From Ophiura sarsii (lineage: Eukaryota; Echinodermata; Ophiuroidea; Amphilepidida; Ophiuridae), in contig CM069457.1 of the NCBI GenBank assembly GCA_035610835.1, positions 43,193,319-43,257,318 on the forward strand: 64,000 nt of DNA. Direction: 5' to 3'. Each line of letters opens with the position of its first letter. Position 1 is the stretch's first letter. The notes under the pieces are model-generated. The model saw only the letters and a list, made by a program, of their open reading frames with translations. It was not told the DNA's origin and did not search any database. Shown here piece after piece: positions 1-11,100 of this stretch. The translations under genes were made by a program, and so were the position numbers.

Positions 1-847
1 CTGAATATACTGGCCATCTTTTGTAGAAATTTCAGAACATTTGTTGGTGCCATTTCTGAGAAATATAGCTTTGAATATTATTATTTACTATAATAGCGCC
101 CTCATCGGCCACATTTCCCATAGAGTTACATGTAAAATGTGTGTAAAGTAGAAAATGCCGATAATTTAAAAATGGCTCAAACAATTTTCGTGAAATTTTC
201 ACCGTATACTCGTATTCATTAGCGCTACCTCAATCAGTTCAAACCAAAACCGGGCCACTATGTAATCTTTTTTTATTCCATAATTTTAATTATAAATCGG
301 ACAGTCAAACAGCCGTGAAATATCAACAAGTTTGAAAGAGGGTTTATATTTATACATAAAAAACAATTGAAACATTTTATGCGAGAAGTAATTTGAGTGA
401 AATTTTGAAAATGGGACCTGGATATTTTGATTCGCTCTGTAGAAGCTTGGCATATTTCTTGTTAAGTGGATCTCAAAGTATATTACCATGCTTAAAGGCA
501 GCTGTGGTAGTGGTTTAGAACCAGTGTTATCCTGTTTCCTACACAATAACTACATGCATTGTCATCAAAAATACGGTTTGCATTTTTGATGAATACTGGG
601 TATGAATTAGGTCAATACATGCATATGTTTTGTTTCTGAAATTTAGAAAAATTCACTTGTGTAAATATATTATAGCCCCTTATGGGCTGTGCCAGTATTT
701 ATACATCAATATCAGCGCATTTGCATTGAATTGTTTGCTCATTTCTCTCGAAACAACTCACACATATATTGACCTATAAAGCATCTGATCCCGTCTGCAA
801 CTTGTGTCCCAGGACCACAATTACGCATATTGACCTATAACCTAGAG
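1..847. other. Non-coding, probable intron of gene A
   Basis: I see no coding exon, RNA gene or bounded repeat here. The longest open frame (286-546, minus strand) has no recognisable motif and no splice context. The stretch lies upstream of the first recognisable exon of gene A, so it is probably intron. A short direct repeat reading CATATTGACCTATAA occurs near 765 and 827. Confidence 0.4.
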
Positions 848-1261
848 CAGGCTTTGTCAACTGGCGGCACGCCTCCCACTCTTGGCGCATCAAGGCATCC
901 TAAGTGGCGCGAGAGTGGTTAAAAATAAAATAATAATAATAATAATAATAATTTTAGAAAAATCATATCATGATATAGCCAGATTTCATTGGCCTACTAA
1001 AATCAATCGCTGACCGTCCGCAAGAAAAAACTTGTCCCTCCACCACATTGAGCTCTGTTTTCCTCTGAAAAAATAACTTGAATTGTAAATTCTAAAAAAA
1101 TATGACCAATGAGAGGTGATTTAATCAGTTAAAAACCCAGGAGCTTCAGGGGCGCTTCCCCCTGGACCACTGCCGGGGCTTCGCCCCTGGACCCCAAGTG
1201 GAGCTTCAACAAGTTGTTTACTAAAATGTGGAGCATCACTATATCTAGTTGAGAAAGCCTG
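848..1261. mobile_element. hAT-like MITE with TIR CAGGCTTTSTCAACT
   Basis: The left end reads CAGGCTTTGTCAACT and the right end AGTTGAGAAAGCCTG, a 15-bp terminal inverted repeat with one mismatch. The CAG start and the length of about 414 bp are typical of non-autonomous hAT elements. The flanks are ACCTAGAG on the left and ACCTCCTA on the right, so the expected 8-bp target duplication is only partly preserved. The interior contains a (TAA)n microsatellite at about 929-951 and a G/C-rich block at 1140-1200 with repeated CCCTGGACC. No transposase is encoded. Confidence 0.55.
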
Positions 1262-1888
1262 ACCTCCTAGAGCCACCATTTCCCCGTTTTCTAAACTCAA
1301 AATTCTGTTTTGTAAAAAGTGCATTTTTCGATTTCCTCCGTTTTTTCTAATAGCACTGACACTAATACATGTTCACCTGGATCGAAACATGCATTTTGCA
1401 ATATATTTTGATAGTTTGGAGTGATTGAAGCATAAAATACAACAAAGGGAACTACCGAAAACAAATCGTCATTACACAATTTTGGATTCATATTGGTTAG
1501 AATGGAAAACTGTAAAATGAATTCTGTTTTCTGGTAATGCCGGAAACTTGGTGCTCTCTACTGTAACCCAAAGAAGGTATTTAAGAATATCCCACAATGC
1601 ATTGCCACATGATGCATTTGAAATAAGTTTTAGAAATAAGAAAAAGGAACACTGGGAACTAATTTATTAATTGATGTAAATTAGAATATAAGAGCTCCAA
1701 CGATGAATGCATTATGATGCCATGATTTTGTGGATGTCTATTTAGAACGGTGACTAATTGGAGACCAGATTAAGGGCATTTTGCAAAAATGCAATGCATT
1801 GTGGTGGTGTCTTTAAAATCTTCTTTGACTGTAATCAATAAACTTCAGGTTATAATATCTTTGTTTCCATTACATTTGTTTGTTTCAG

Positions 1889-1958
1889 TTTCGTTTGCAC
1901 CGCAGTTAAAGGCAAGGTTGACGATAGAGTTTATGCTGACATTGAATCAAATTTCAAG
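1889..1958 (+). CDS. Gene A exon (first one seen in window), internal coding exon
   Basis: This exon is preceded by a pyrimidine-rich tract ending TTTGTTTCAG and followed by GTAAGA. It is 70 nt: one base finishing the previous codon, then 23 codons, ending in phase 0. The open frame reads FVCTAVKGKVDDRV and then YADIESNFK. The other frames have stops. Phase 0 matches the next exon at 4556. I do not recognise the protein family. Earlier exons must lie left of the window. The splice signals and phase agreement support a real exon; the identity is unknown. Confidence 0.6.
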
Positions 1959-2400
1959 GTAAGATCAACAGAACTTATAAAAATTGGAAATGGAAAACAC
2001 ATACATAAACTACAGCCTTATCTTGTTAAAGGAGGAGTATGGGAAAGGTCACTTTGAGCATTTTCATTTTTGGGGGACGAGTTAACTCGGACCCCTTAGT
2101 TTTCAAATGAAAGGTCACATGGTCATTATTATTGTTTCAATTAGCTAGTGGTGATGTGAAACGTTACAATTATTGTATTTACTAAATAATGTAAATTGTA
2201 TTATACATAAAGGAAGAAGTATTGATAGGAAAACAAACTTTATCTGTGGTTTCAGGCAATTTTAGGTTTTTAATACAGTCGGCAGTAGTGTTTGGTATAA
2301 AATGCGAAAATATCGCCAAATTCATCTTTTTCAGTGCGAAACTAGTATTTTAATGATATTTTGTATTAAATGTGTCTATTACCGTTACTGTAAGGCATGA

Positions 2401-2575
2401 TTGAAGGGAAGCCCAAGAGAGGCAGACCTGTTCCCGGTGGATTGACCAAATAAAGTTGATTACTGGACACCCGCTCCGTGATTGTTACTCCTTTGCTGAA
2501 AATCGTTATTTGTGGCGTAGTATCTGTAAGGTCACGAGCTGTCAGTCATGACAGGACCGAACCAACCAACCATTA
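2401..2575 (+). pseudogene. LINE ORF2 C-terminal remnant
   Basis: In two frames the sequence reads like the tail of a non-LTR retrotransposon ORF2: a KRGRP segment, then, after a frameshift near 2440, a WIDQIKLITG segment followed by a tract with ENRYLWRSICK. The GRPxxRWIDQI and WR(N/S)ICKV pattern is a common end of animal LINE proteins. A stop follows within a CCAACCAACCA tail. It is a short 5'-truncated, frameshifted fragment in the intron between gene A exons 1889-1958 and 4556-4642. Confidence 0.55.
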
Positions 2576-2702
2576 CCGTATATAAAATGGTGCTTTAATA
2601 GACAATGTAGTTTAAATATTACATTTTAATTTTTTGATTTAGCAGTATCCGAGACAATCTCAACGGATGTATACTGTTGTAACATCTGCGATTGTGAACA
2701 AG

Positions 2703-2775
2703 ATACTGTGGTCTAATGGTTAGTCACCTGCACTGTCACGCGGGAATCCAGGGTTCGATTCCGCTGGGGAGCACA
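2703..2775 (+). repeat. tRNA-Asp-derived SINE head or tRNA pseudogene
   Basis: The sequence carries an A-box-like TGGTCTAATGG and a B box GGTTCGATTCC. The anticodon region CTGTCACGCGGG is that of tRNA-Asp(GTC). The 5' half of the anticodon stem does not pair with GCGGG, and the acceptor ends do not pair, so this is not a functional tRNA. It is followed by a T-rich run. A tRNA-derived SINE or pseudogene fits best. Confidence 0.6.
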
Positions 2776-3148
2776 CCTTTTTTTTTAATATTACATTTGT
2801 ACTTTTTTATGTTCCATTATATTGTTTACTTACAATAACATTAGTTTGTTTATTAACGATACTCTTTTTTATCTATTAATATTGTTCAATGAATATAAAT
2901 AATCAGGATTTCTTTTTTGATTCAGCTCATGTTGTTACGTTCGTTCGTCTGGCTGTTCGTGATGTTTATTTTTACAAAACGATTGACTACAATTATCCAT
3001 CAAACCATTTATGCAATACAAAACAAAAAAACGGCCTATAGTGGTGCAGTATTATTGAATCAAAATATTAAGGAATGCTTTTCTACTAAAAGATTCGCAT
3101 TGTGTAGTATTTATGATCAATCTTGATTAAACAAGGTCTTCTAAACAA

Positions 3149-3325
3149 GGTCTTCTAAACAACTGGGGGGATGAGTGTTTTTAAACAGATCCATTCCAAG
3201 TCTTCTCATCCTTTTGCCACCTTAAAAGGTGGCAAAAGGATGAGAAGACTTGGAATGGATCTGTTGAATTTTGTGGATGTTGGCAAGAGGAACACTCGTC
3301 CCCCAGTTTTTTAGAAGACCTCAAG
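3149..3325. repeat. Perfect 38-bp hairpin inside a palindromic MITE
   Basis: The segment 3186-3223 is exactly reverse-complementary to 3226-3263, giving a 38-bp stem around a 2-nt AA loop. Outer arms continue imperfectly, with GGTCTTCTAAA on the left and TTTAGAAGACC on the right. The shape is that of a foldback MITE in an intron of gene A. A related GGTCTTCTAAAGAACTGG occurs at about 25284. Confidence 0.6.
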
Positions 3326-3605
3326 TGTTTAATTATTGAAATGTTCAAGAAGAAGAAAAAGTTAGAAAAAACATTTTTGAACCTTTTTTAAATTGTCTGA
3401 ATATTTGAAAATATTCAACAATTAACCAAAATGTCCACACAAAAAAACCCCTGCCCAACCGACTCTACCCGAGAAGTCCGTTAGCCTGTTGTTGTTATTT
3501 TTTGTCGCCTAAATGGTTACTTTTTTATAAGCACATCACAATTTGTGATTGGAATCACAAGCTGACACACATTTTATTTAAGCAATGGCTTATAGTGATA
3601 TGTTA

Positions 3606-4346
3606 AAAGTGCTCAACAAAAGAAAGTCGCCATTTAAAGAAAATTAGTCACTTTTCAAAAGTCACTTTTTCAATACACTACACAGGAGGGAAAGGGGTGT
3701 GTGTGAGGTTCACCCCGTGTGTAACACTGTTATTAACCAGGATTGACCGGCGGGCAATCGATCACACAGTGCAGCCGTGTACACTACACTGCATTTGGTG
3801 TACACTTAGTGAGCGGGGTATTTGATTCCGAACATAAAGGGCATTATGTGCTTGTTAACAATTGGTGTTTTCTTCCGCGTAGTGTATTGAAAATGTGACT
3901 TTTGAAAAGTGACTAATTGTCTATACATGGTGCTAATCATGGTTTATCTTTGTTGTTATATGTTATGCTTGGTATCAAAATGTGCCTAAAAGATTCATCC
4001 AAATGTCTATCTACAATATAAGAAAAAAGTCCTTGAAACGCGAACGCTGAGCACACATGTTGGGTGTATTGATACTTAGTGTCTTCTGTTATAAACGGAA
4101 CTTATTCAAATGAGATTTTTTCTTCCCCGCCCCCCATCGATCAATGTTGGGACACTCTGGCGAGCTGCAGGAGCCACTGGCCTTGGTCAACATTGTACGG
4201 GGGAGTGGGGATGACACTTTTCCGTTAATCACACGCAAGTGTTCCAAGACTTTTTTCCAGGATTGTAGCCTGTTTGGTAAAACAATAATAGAAAATTACT
4301 TTAACTGACCTAAACAAAGTGTGCGACTTTCTTTTGTTGAGCACGT
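3606..4346. mobile_element. MITE of the AAGTGCTCAACAAAAG family, copy 1
   Basis: The left end reads AAAGTGCTCAACAAAAGAAA and the right end TTTCTTTTGTTGAGCACG, with TA on both sides, as for mariner-type insertion. Inner inverted blocks include TCACTTTTCAAAAGTCAC and its complement near 3894. It is about 740 bp and has no coding potential. A second, shorter copy is at 34546-34996. Its right border touches the first copy of the duplicated gene A exon. Confidence 0.65.
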
Positions 4347-4347
4347 T

Positions 4348-4443
4348 ATATTGCTTTATTCATTACAGAATCTTTCAAGAACTATTGCCAATATTGCTAG
4401 TGGTACGATACATTCCAAAGAACTGAGAGATTTCTTCAATGAT
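4348..4443 (+). pseudogene. Decayed duplicate of gene A exon, unit 1
   Basis: This unit repeats the branch region, acceptor (ATTCATTACAG) and the first 25 codons of the exon at 4556-4642, with a few substitutions such as ACT for GCT. It lacks the 3' end of the exon and the donor. It reads in frame into unit 2 until a TAA at 4519-4521, so use of its acceptor would give an alternative C terminus of about 50 residues. It sits directly at the right border of a MITE. Confidence 0.65.
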
Positions 4444-4533
4444 ATATTACTTTTATTCATTGTTTCAAGAGCTATTGCCAATTTTACCAGGGGTATGATA
4501 CATTCTAAAGAACTGAGATAATTCTTCAATGAT
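4444..4533 (+). pseudogene. Decayed duplicate of gene A exon, unit 2
   Basis: This is a second tandem copy of the same acceptor-plus-exon segment. Relative to the intact exon it has lost about eight bases spanning the AG acceptor and the first codon, and it carries an in-frame TAA at 4519-4521 where the intact exon has GAT. It cannot act as a normal exon. Confidence 0.65.
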
Positions 4534-4555
4534 ATATTGCTTTTATTCATTACAG

Positions 4556-4642
4556 AATCTATCAAGAGCTATTGCCAATATTGCCAGCGGTATGATACAT
4601 TCCAAAGAGCTGAGAGATTTCTTCAATGATGTTGTAGAAAAG
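4556..4642 (+). CDS. Gene A internal coding exon
   Basis: The acceptor is TTTTATTCATTACAG and the donor GTTTGT. The exon is 87 nt, exactly 29 codons, phase 0 on both sides. It reads NLSRAIANIASGMIHSKELR followed by DFFNDVVEK, a helical, soluble-looking segment. Both neighbours are phase compatible. Two partial tandem duplicates lie immediately upstream. I do not recognise the family; alpha-helical repeat proteins are possible. Confidence 0.65.
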
Positions 4643-4880
4643 GTTTGTATAGCAATTTTTTTTAAACAGCTAAGAAAGTTTAAGCCAACTCTCTTTGCTC
4701 TTAACAAAGTAGGGTAGGCGGAACTTAAATTTAGTAGCGCGCCCATCCTTGTGCGATGCATGGTAACTGTAGGTTTGTACCACAACGTGAAGTTCTGCAG
4801 CGTGCCTTACTGGGCTTCTCCTGTAAGCTTTTGTGGGCGCAATATACGCTGTCGCAGGATTGGATGGAATGTTTGTAGGA

Positions 4881-5076
4881 TACTGTAAAACAACTTAATT
4901 TCATGAGTTTCGCGAGGGATGTTGTTTCGTGAAATTAAATACCAGCGAAAACTGACAGTTTTGCTTTGAAAGTAACAGTGCAATTTACAGATTCGCAAAA
5001 TTAAATGCCTGCTAAAATAGTAGTAGTTTTAAATTCACGAAATAAAGTATCCACAGAAATATAGTGTTTTACAGTA
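4881..5076. mobile_element. MITE with TIR TACTGTAAAAC, copy 1
   Basis: The ends read TACTGTAAAAC and GTTTTACAGTA. The interior has repeated stretches like CGTGAAATTAAAT and GCGAAAACT. It is about 196 bp and non-coding. Related copies are at 14294-14453 and, more weakly, 21141-21352. TA at the border fits mariner-type insertion. Confidence 0.55.
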
Positions 5077-5899
5077 TTTGATCAAACAGAGGTTAAAGTT
5101 TCAATACGGCCAAGAAAGAAAAAGTTTGTCTCAGAAACATTTTTTAGATAATTGGCTATGAGGCATGCAATTTTTTTTCTTACCCATTAGCTGTAGGATT
5201 TCTGTTCCGGGATTAATTAGGAATTTACCATTCACTTTCTAGATGTTATCGTAATCATTTTACTAATTTGAAAGAGAATGATCACGAAACCTTCCTAAGA
5301 TGGCTCCTTGTACATTAGCAAAGCTGTAGAGAGCATCAACTTCTTAAATTTCATTTTAAAATAAGTGAAAAAATAAGTGGTCTCAGGAGAGGATGCTAAA
5401 AACTTTTTTTAAACTCTGTCTTACACTCTGATATCTTATTCCTTTGCAGTATAGGTTGGATTCTATTCCAAATTGTTAGTTTTTTAAAATGTACCACTAA
5501 TAATGTAATTTAAGGGCCTAGACAAAGTTACATTTGTAAATTAATGAATAAATAGAAGTTATACTTCAGAAATAAATAATAGTTTAAATAAACTAAATCA
5601 GTCTAAAATCCCAACTTTGATTCACTTCTGTCTTTTAAGCATAACAGGTCAAACAAACAAACCACCAGGCATACCTACTCATTACATGTTGGCTTATTAG
5701 TCGGTCAGTTTTCAGGAAAAATATGAGTTTACCTAAAAGTAATATAATTAAAACTAAGTCTATGTCACAAATATCTTATTATTTAGAGCTACAAATGGGG
5801 TATCGCTGGAAAGAGGAACACAATCAGCTTTTGCTGTGTATTATTTTCATAAAGAGGAAACACAATATGAATACATTTTACGAAATATCCGGAAAATTG
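5077..5899. other. Non-coding intron sequence
   Basis: A half copy of the GGCCAAAC MITE family (GGCCAAGAAAGAAAAAG, then TTTGTCTCAGAAACAT) lies at about 5108-5150. The rest shows no exon or bounded repeat that I can support. Confidence 0.35.
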
Positions 5900-6510
5900 G
5901 TGATTGAAAAAACGTTCCGCACTTTTTTTGAGGAGTTCATATCAAGAGGCCTCAGAAAAGGGTACACATTTGGTATCAAAATAATTCTACAAGTTATCTC
6001 TAACAATAATGTTTGCAGTTTTAAACTGCGAAATATTTTAACAAAGATATTCATCCTTTGCACGGTCCGCAATTTGAGAGGGGAGTCTCAAACTGGTACC
6101 GCATTGATTGGGACTATTCCATAATATTGTGTAACTAATTTGACTCTCTCTTCACAATATTATGTTCCTACTCCCTTAACACTTTTGGACCTGTGATTTG
6201 ACATTTCGGCCGTAATAAATCATCTAAGGATGTGTCTATTTCACACTATGTGGTCCAATCTGCAAAGGACATAATTATGCCCAAGGGCAAAAACTAACCT
6301 TTATAACCCTGAAAGTTGACCACATATTCAGCGGTTGACAACATATTAGATAGATTTATTACCGGCGAAATGTCAAAATCACAGGTCCAAAAGTGTTTAG
6401 GGAGTGGGAACATAATGTGGTCATGCAGTGAGACATTGTGAAATGATGCAACACTGATTCAAGGCGGATCCGTGCAAAGAGCGAATTAAGAGGCATCAAA
6501 ACTTTTGGGT
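5900..6510. mobile_element. Palindromic MITE in gene A intron
   Basis: The block at about 6168-6212 (ACTCCCTTAACACTTTTGGA onward) is the inverse of a block at about 6362-6412 (TCCAAAAGTGTTTAGGGAGT). Outer parts also mirror, such as CCTTTGCACGG at 6056 and CCGTGCAAAG at 6470. A 133-codon open frame at 5723-6124 overlaps its left arm and is not a gene. Confidence 0.5.
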
Positions 6511-6594
6511 CACCCACATACTACCGGCCACATTTTAACAATACATCATGTTAATAATAACTTATACTAATTACCATTTTTCTTCCTCTGATAG

Positions 6595-6695
6595 ATCATA
6601 GAACCATGTAAACAAGCCCATTGGAGCCACAAGGATATGAAGGTGTTTCTAGATGCTTACAAAACCTCTTGTAATAATGTGGAGGAAATTGCCAG
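6595..6695 (+). CDS. Gene A internal coding exon
   Basis: The acceptor is TTCCTCTGATAG and the donor GTAGGC. The exon is 101 nt: 33 codons plus two bases, phase 0 in and phase 2 out. It reads IIEPCKQAHWSHKDMKVFLD and then AYKTSCNNVEEIA before the split Arg codon. The phase agrees with both neighbours. No known domain recognised. Confidence 0.65.
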
Positions 6696-6816
6696 GTAGG
6701 CATATTCAAAAAGATATAAGTTAATATTAGGTGTTTTTTTTTTAATATGAATATTTTGTATCATGACTTGAGGGATCATTGAAGATTAATTCTCCAAGCA
6801 GCAGGGAAGCAACCAT

Positions 6817-6835
6817 GGGGGGGGGGGGGGGGGGG
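6817..6835 (+). repeat. Poly(G) tract, 19 bases
   Basis: An uninterrupted G run in the intron after the exon at 6595-6695. It is one of many such tracts in this window. Confidence 0.9.
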
Positions 6836-6952
6836 TCAGGCATTCCCCCTGCCAGAAGGCATCCCTCATACCTCTCCCAGTGCAATTTTATTTGAATAAC
6901 TAACTTGACTTTTTCTACTAGTTTATAAAACAACCATTTCAGTGACTCACAG

Positions 6953-7690
6953 TAGACTATACTCTATTTGGCTTCCTCTGGACAGTGACGTAACTTAACA
7001 GGTGTAGCTTTTACGCACACGTATGTATCTTCCGCCTTTCAACGGTCGTGTGTATACATACGCCAGCGCCGCAAGTAGGCGCCCGCGTTATGTGCTGCAA
7101 TTAGAAGAATACACGGTTACGCCACTGTCTCATGATGGCCAAATAGACTATTGACTTAAGTTTAATCAGTTCCAAATTAGTGAGAAAAATATGCATTTTT
7201 TATCTCTTAGGGAGCCAAAGTAATTCAATCGTACGCACAGTATTTGGGAATACCCAAGCGTCACAATGTGCCGTGTTGTGACCACGGTTACGTCACTGTC
7301 TCGTGATGGCCAAATAGACTATTGACTAAAGTTTAATCAGTTCCAAATTAGCGAGAAATATGCAATTTTTATCTCTTAGGGAGCCAAAGTAATTCAATCG
7401 TACGCACAGTATTTGGGAATACGCAAGCGTCACAATGTGCCGTGTTGCGACCACAGTTACGTCACTGTCTCGTGATGGCCAAATAGACAATTGACTAAAG
7501 TTTAATCAGTTCCAAATTAGCGAGAAATATGCACTTTTTATCTCTTAGGGAGCCAAAGTAATTCAATCGTATACACATTATTTGGGAATACGCAAGCGTC
7601 ACAATGTGCCGTGTTGCGACCACACACTTCTGAATTAATTAATTCGCTCCGGTGAGCAGGTTCGCCAATTTCGAACTGACTGAACTATAG
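6953..7690. repeat. MITE-derived tandem array, 171-bp period
   Basis: Three tandem units start near 7116, 7287 and 7457, each with a GTTACGTCACTGTCTCGTGA motif, the phrase GGCCAAATAGACTATTGAC and then TTTAATCAGTTCCAAATTAG. A flanking inverted piece at 6957 (ACTATACTCTATTTGGCTTC) and a right end GAACTGACTGAACTATAG near 7674 show that the array grew inside a palindromic element. Relatives occur at 21697-21943, 30650-30713 and 50211-50296. Confidence 0.6.
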
Positions 7691-8084
7691 ATGAGGTGAC
7701 ATTTGTTGACATTTAGGACGCCCTCTGTTGGTTTGAGACAAAACACACCGGGCAAGAGTTCCTATAGTTTACATAGGCCAGATCAGTTTTTCTAACTAGA
7801 TTGTGGTGTCACAGCAAATTGTTATCAAAACTGTCTTTAAACTTGCTTAGGAATGCTATAATCTATCGCATTTCACATAAAAACCTAAAACTAAATGAGT
7901 TTTACAATTCATTAGAAAGACATTTTATGTTGTCTTCCTTAACTTTACTGTATATTCTGCCTGGAGGGAAACAACAGAGGGTGTCCCATTTGTAAATACA
8001 TGACATCATAGGTCACCTCATCTATAGACCATCAATATCAAACATTGGCAACCTTTGTACTATTTCTTCTGTTTGCTTTCACAG

Positions 8085-8163
8085 GAGTATGCGGCTCCAC
8101 CTTACATTTGAGAGGTACATGTCTACACTTAGCAAATGTATTCTACAGATGTACCATAGCTAA
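8085..8163 (+). CDS. Gene A terminal coding exon with stop
   Basis: The acceptor is TTGCTTTCACAG. The first base completes a split Arg codon, then the frame reads SMRLHLTFERYMSTLSKCI and LQMYHS, ending at TAA 8161-8163. Together the four exons seen give about 112 C-terminal residues of gene A. A possible internal donor (GAG|GTACAT at 8112) would skip this stop, but nothing shows its use. A satellite array begins about 18 bp after the stop, so the 3' UTR is likely repeat-derived; an AATAAA lies near 8402 in a MITE. Confidence 0.6.
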
Positions 8164-8180
8164 CACCCAACCATTCTTCA

Positions 8181-11100
8181 CAGAGAGCACGATGAACAGC
8201 TGCCAATATGTAGTGCTAAAGACAATGAGGGCAGGACGGCCGTAATTTGGCAAATCAGCGTAACTCGAAAATTACGTTTTTGAGATATGAGCACTTTAAA
8301 GTGTTAGTGTTTGCTTTTTTTAAAATTATTTACAGAGTAAGTTCATTTAAAAGGAAAACGTGCATGATGTTACATTTTCTTTATTTTTAAAATCTTAAGT
8401 AAAATAAACTGTTTTTACTAAAGATACAGCTGATTTTAAACAGATACGTGGGTTTGCCAAATCGACATCTAATTATACGCAGAGTTAATCTTGCAAAAAC
8501 AGCGTAACTCAATTTACGTGTAATTCTTTGGTTACTATTTTTCGCCAAACCCGCGTAGCAAAATCGCTGTTTGGCAAAGGCGCGTAACTTAGAGATACGC
8601 TGTTTTGCCAAGAAATGACTAGATTTTGAAACACGTAATACGAGTTACGCTGTTTTACCATATTGAAATGATAACGGTTGCAAAACAAGGCTGAGATACG
8701 CTATGCTATCTTTAAAACGGTACGTCGAGGGCTTTTGAGACTATCACAAATGAAAAGAGCGCCCTCGATTTCCCAAAAAATGCATTTAACTCAAAATGTC
8801 AATATTTCGACTTACGCTATTTTGCCAAATTACGGCCGTGGACATCTTGGAATCGTGATATGTTATTTGGATAAGCATGATGTACCATACCGTACTGTGA
8901 GACCTCGTTATTCATCTCTAAAAGTTTTAACAGCTGCCGGAGAGTCAATGCTATAGACAGTGAATGCAAGACATGATGACAGGCAGGTCCACGCTTGCTT
9001 GTCATTGCAGTGTGCTAGCGCCCTCATTTCAAGAGTCACCTCACGCATCTTATCAGCATGTGAGCTGTCAATCATTGGTGTTGCCAAGAATAGCGCCACT
9101 CTAGTTGCTATGCTAAGAGTCTGGTTGCTATGCTAAGAGTCACATCGCGCATACAAATGTATGTATACGCCCTTATATTAGAGCTCTTGTTTTGCAATTT
9201 AATTTCCTCTCCCATTATTATTGGACTCCCTGATGATTACCAATTCTGCATCATGGGTAGCAAATATAAGCTCCTGTAGAGTCTGATGTCAGAGAGTATG
9301 ATATGGAACAGCTGCTAATATTTAGTGCTATAGACAATGAGGACAGGACATATCCCACTGCACCTTTGATATCCTTGTACTTTTTCGGGATATGTTATAC
9401 TTATGGAATGCTGTCTTTGAATAGAAGCATCTGATGTACCATACTGTACTGTGAATCCTTGTCATCAATCTCTAAAAGTGTTAACAGCTGCGGAAGAGTC
9501 AGCGCTAAAGACAGTGAAGGCAAGACTAGATTACATGCCACTACACGCTTGCTTGTCATTGCAGAGACCGAAGCTTCTGAGTGTGCTAGCGCCCTCATTT
9601 GAAGAGTCACATCGCGCGTCTAATCAGCATGTGAGCTGAGTACAAATGTATTTTACGCCCATATATTAGAGGCTCTTGTTTTGCAATTCCATATCCTCTC
9701 CCATTATTATTGGACTCCCTGATGATTACCAATTCTGCATCATGGGTAGCGAATATAAGCTCCTGTAGCGTCTGATGTCAGAGAGTATGATGGAATAGCT
9801 GCCAATATTAGTGCTAAAGACAATGAGAACAGGACATCTTGGAATCGTGATATGTTATTTGAATATGAGCGTCTGATGTACCATACTGCACTGTGAATCC
9901 TCGCCATTCATCTCTAAAAGTTTTAACAGCTGCCGAAGAGTTAGCGCCTAAGACAGTGAATGCAAGACTAGACTACAGGCCCGTGGCACTACACACTTGC
10001 TTGTCATTGCAGAGACCGAACCTTCTGAGTGTGCTTGCGCCCTCATTTCTAGACTCACATCACACGTCTTATCAGCATGTGAGCTGTTAATTATTGGCGT
10101 TGCCAAGAATAGCGCCACTCTGTTTGCTACGCTAAGAGTAGCATCGCGCATGCAAATGTATGTATAGGCCCAAATATGGGTGGCTCTTGTTTTGCAATTT
10201 GATTTACTCTCCCATTACTATTACACTCCTTGATGATTACCAATTCTGCATCATGGGTAGCGAATATAAGCTCCTGTAGCGTCTGATGTCAGAGAGTATG
10301 ATGGAACAGCTGCCAATATTTAGTGCTAAAGACAATGAGAACAGGACATCTTGGAATCGTGATATGTTATTTGGATAAATGTCTGATGTACCATACTGCA
10401 CTGTGAATCCTCGCCATTCATCTCTAAAAGTTTTAACAGCTGCCGAAGAGTTAGCGCTAAAGATAGTGAATGCAAGATTAGATTACAAGCCTGTGCCACT
10501 ACACGCTTGCTTGTCATTACCAAGCCTCTAAGTGTGCTAGCACCCTCATTTCAAGAGTCACATCACGCATCCAATCAGCATGTGAGCTATCAATCATTGG
10601 CGTTGCCAAGAATAGCGCAACTCTGGTTGCTATGCTAAGAGTCGCATCGCGCATACAAATGTATGTTTACGCCCTTATATTAGAGACTCTTGTTTTGCAA
10701 TTCCATATCCTCTCCCATTATTATTGGACTCCCTGATAATTACCAATTCTGCATCATGGGTAGCGAATATAAGCTCCTGTAGCGTCTGATGTCAGAGAGT
10801 ATGATGGAACAGCTGCCAATGTTTAGTGCTAAAGACAATGAGAACAGGACATCTTGGAATCGTGATATGTTATTTGAATATAAGCATCTGATGTACCATA
10901 CCGTACTGTGAAACCTCGTCATTCATCTCTAAGTTTTAACAGCTCCTGAAGAGTCAGTGCTTTAGACAGTGAATGCAAGACTAGATTACAGGCCCGTGCC
11001 ACTACACGCTTGCTTGTCATTGCAGAGACAGAAGCTTCTATAAAGTGTGCTAGCGCCCTCATTTCAAGAGTCGCATCATGCATCTAATCAGCATGTGAGC

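Noticed and set aside
2703..2775. Functional tRNA-Asp gene
   Set aside because: The anticodon and acceptor stems do not pair, although A and B boxes remain.
3186..3263. microRNA precursor
   Set aside because: A perfect 38-bp stem with a 2-nt loop is a foldback repeat; miRNA hairpins have mismatches and larger loops.
5723..6124. 133-codon open frame
   Set aside because: It overlaps one arm of a palindromic MITE, has no domain and no splice or promoter context.
8678..10922. Similar open frames of 60-92 codons
   Set aside because: The same short frames recur per satellite unit with stops and shifts, so they are repeat-derived.
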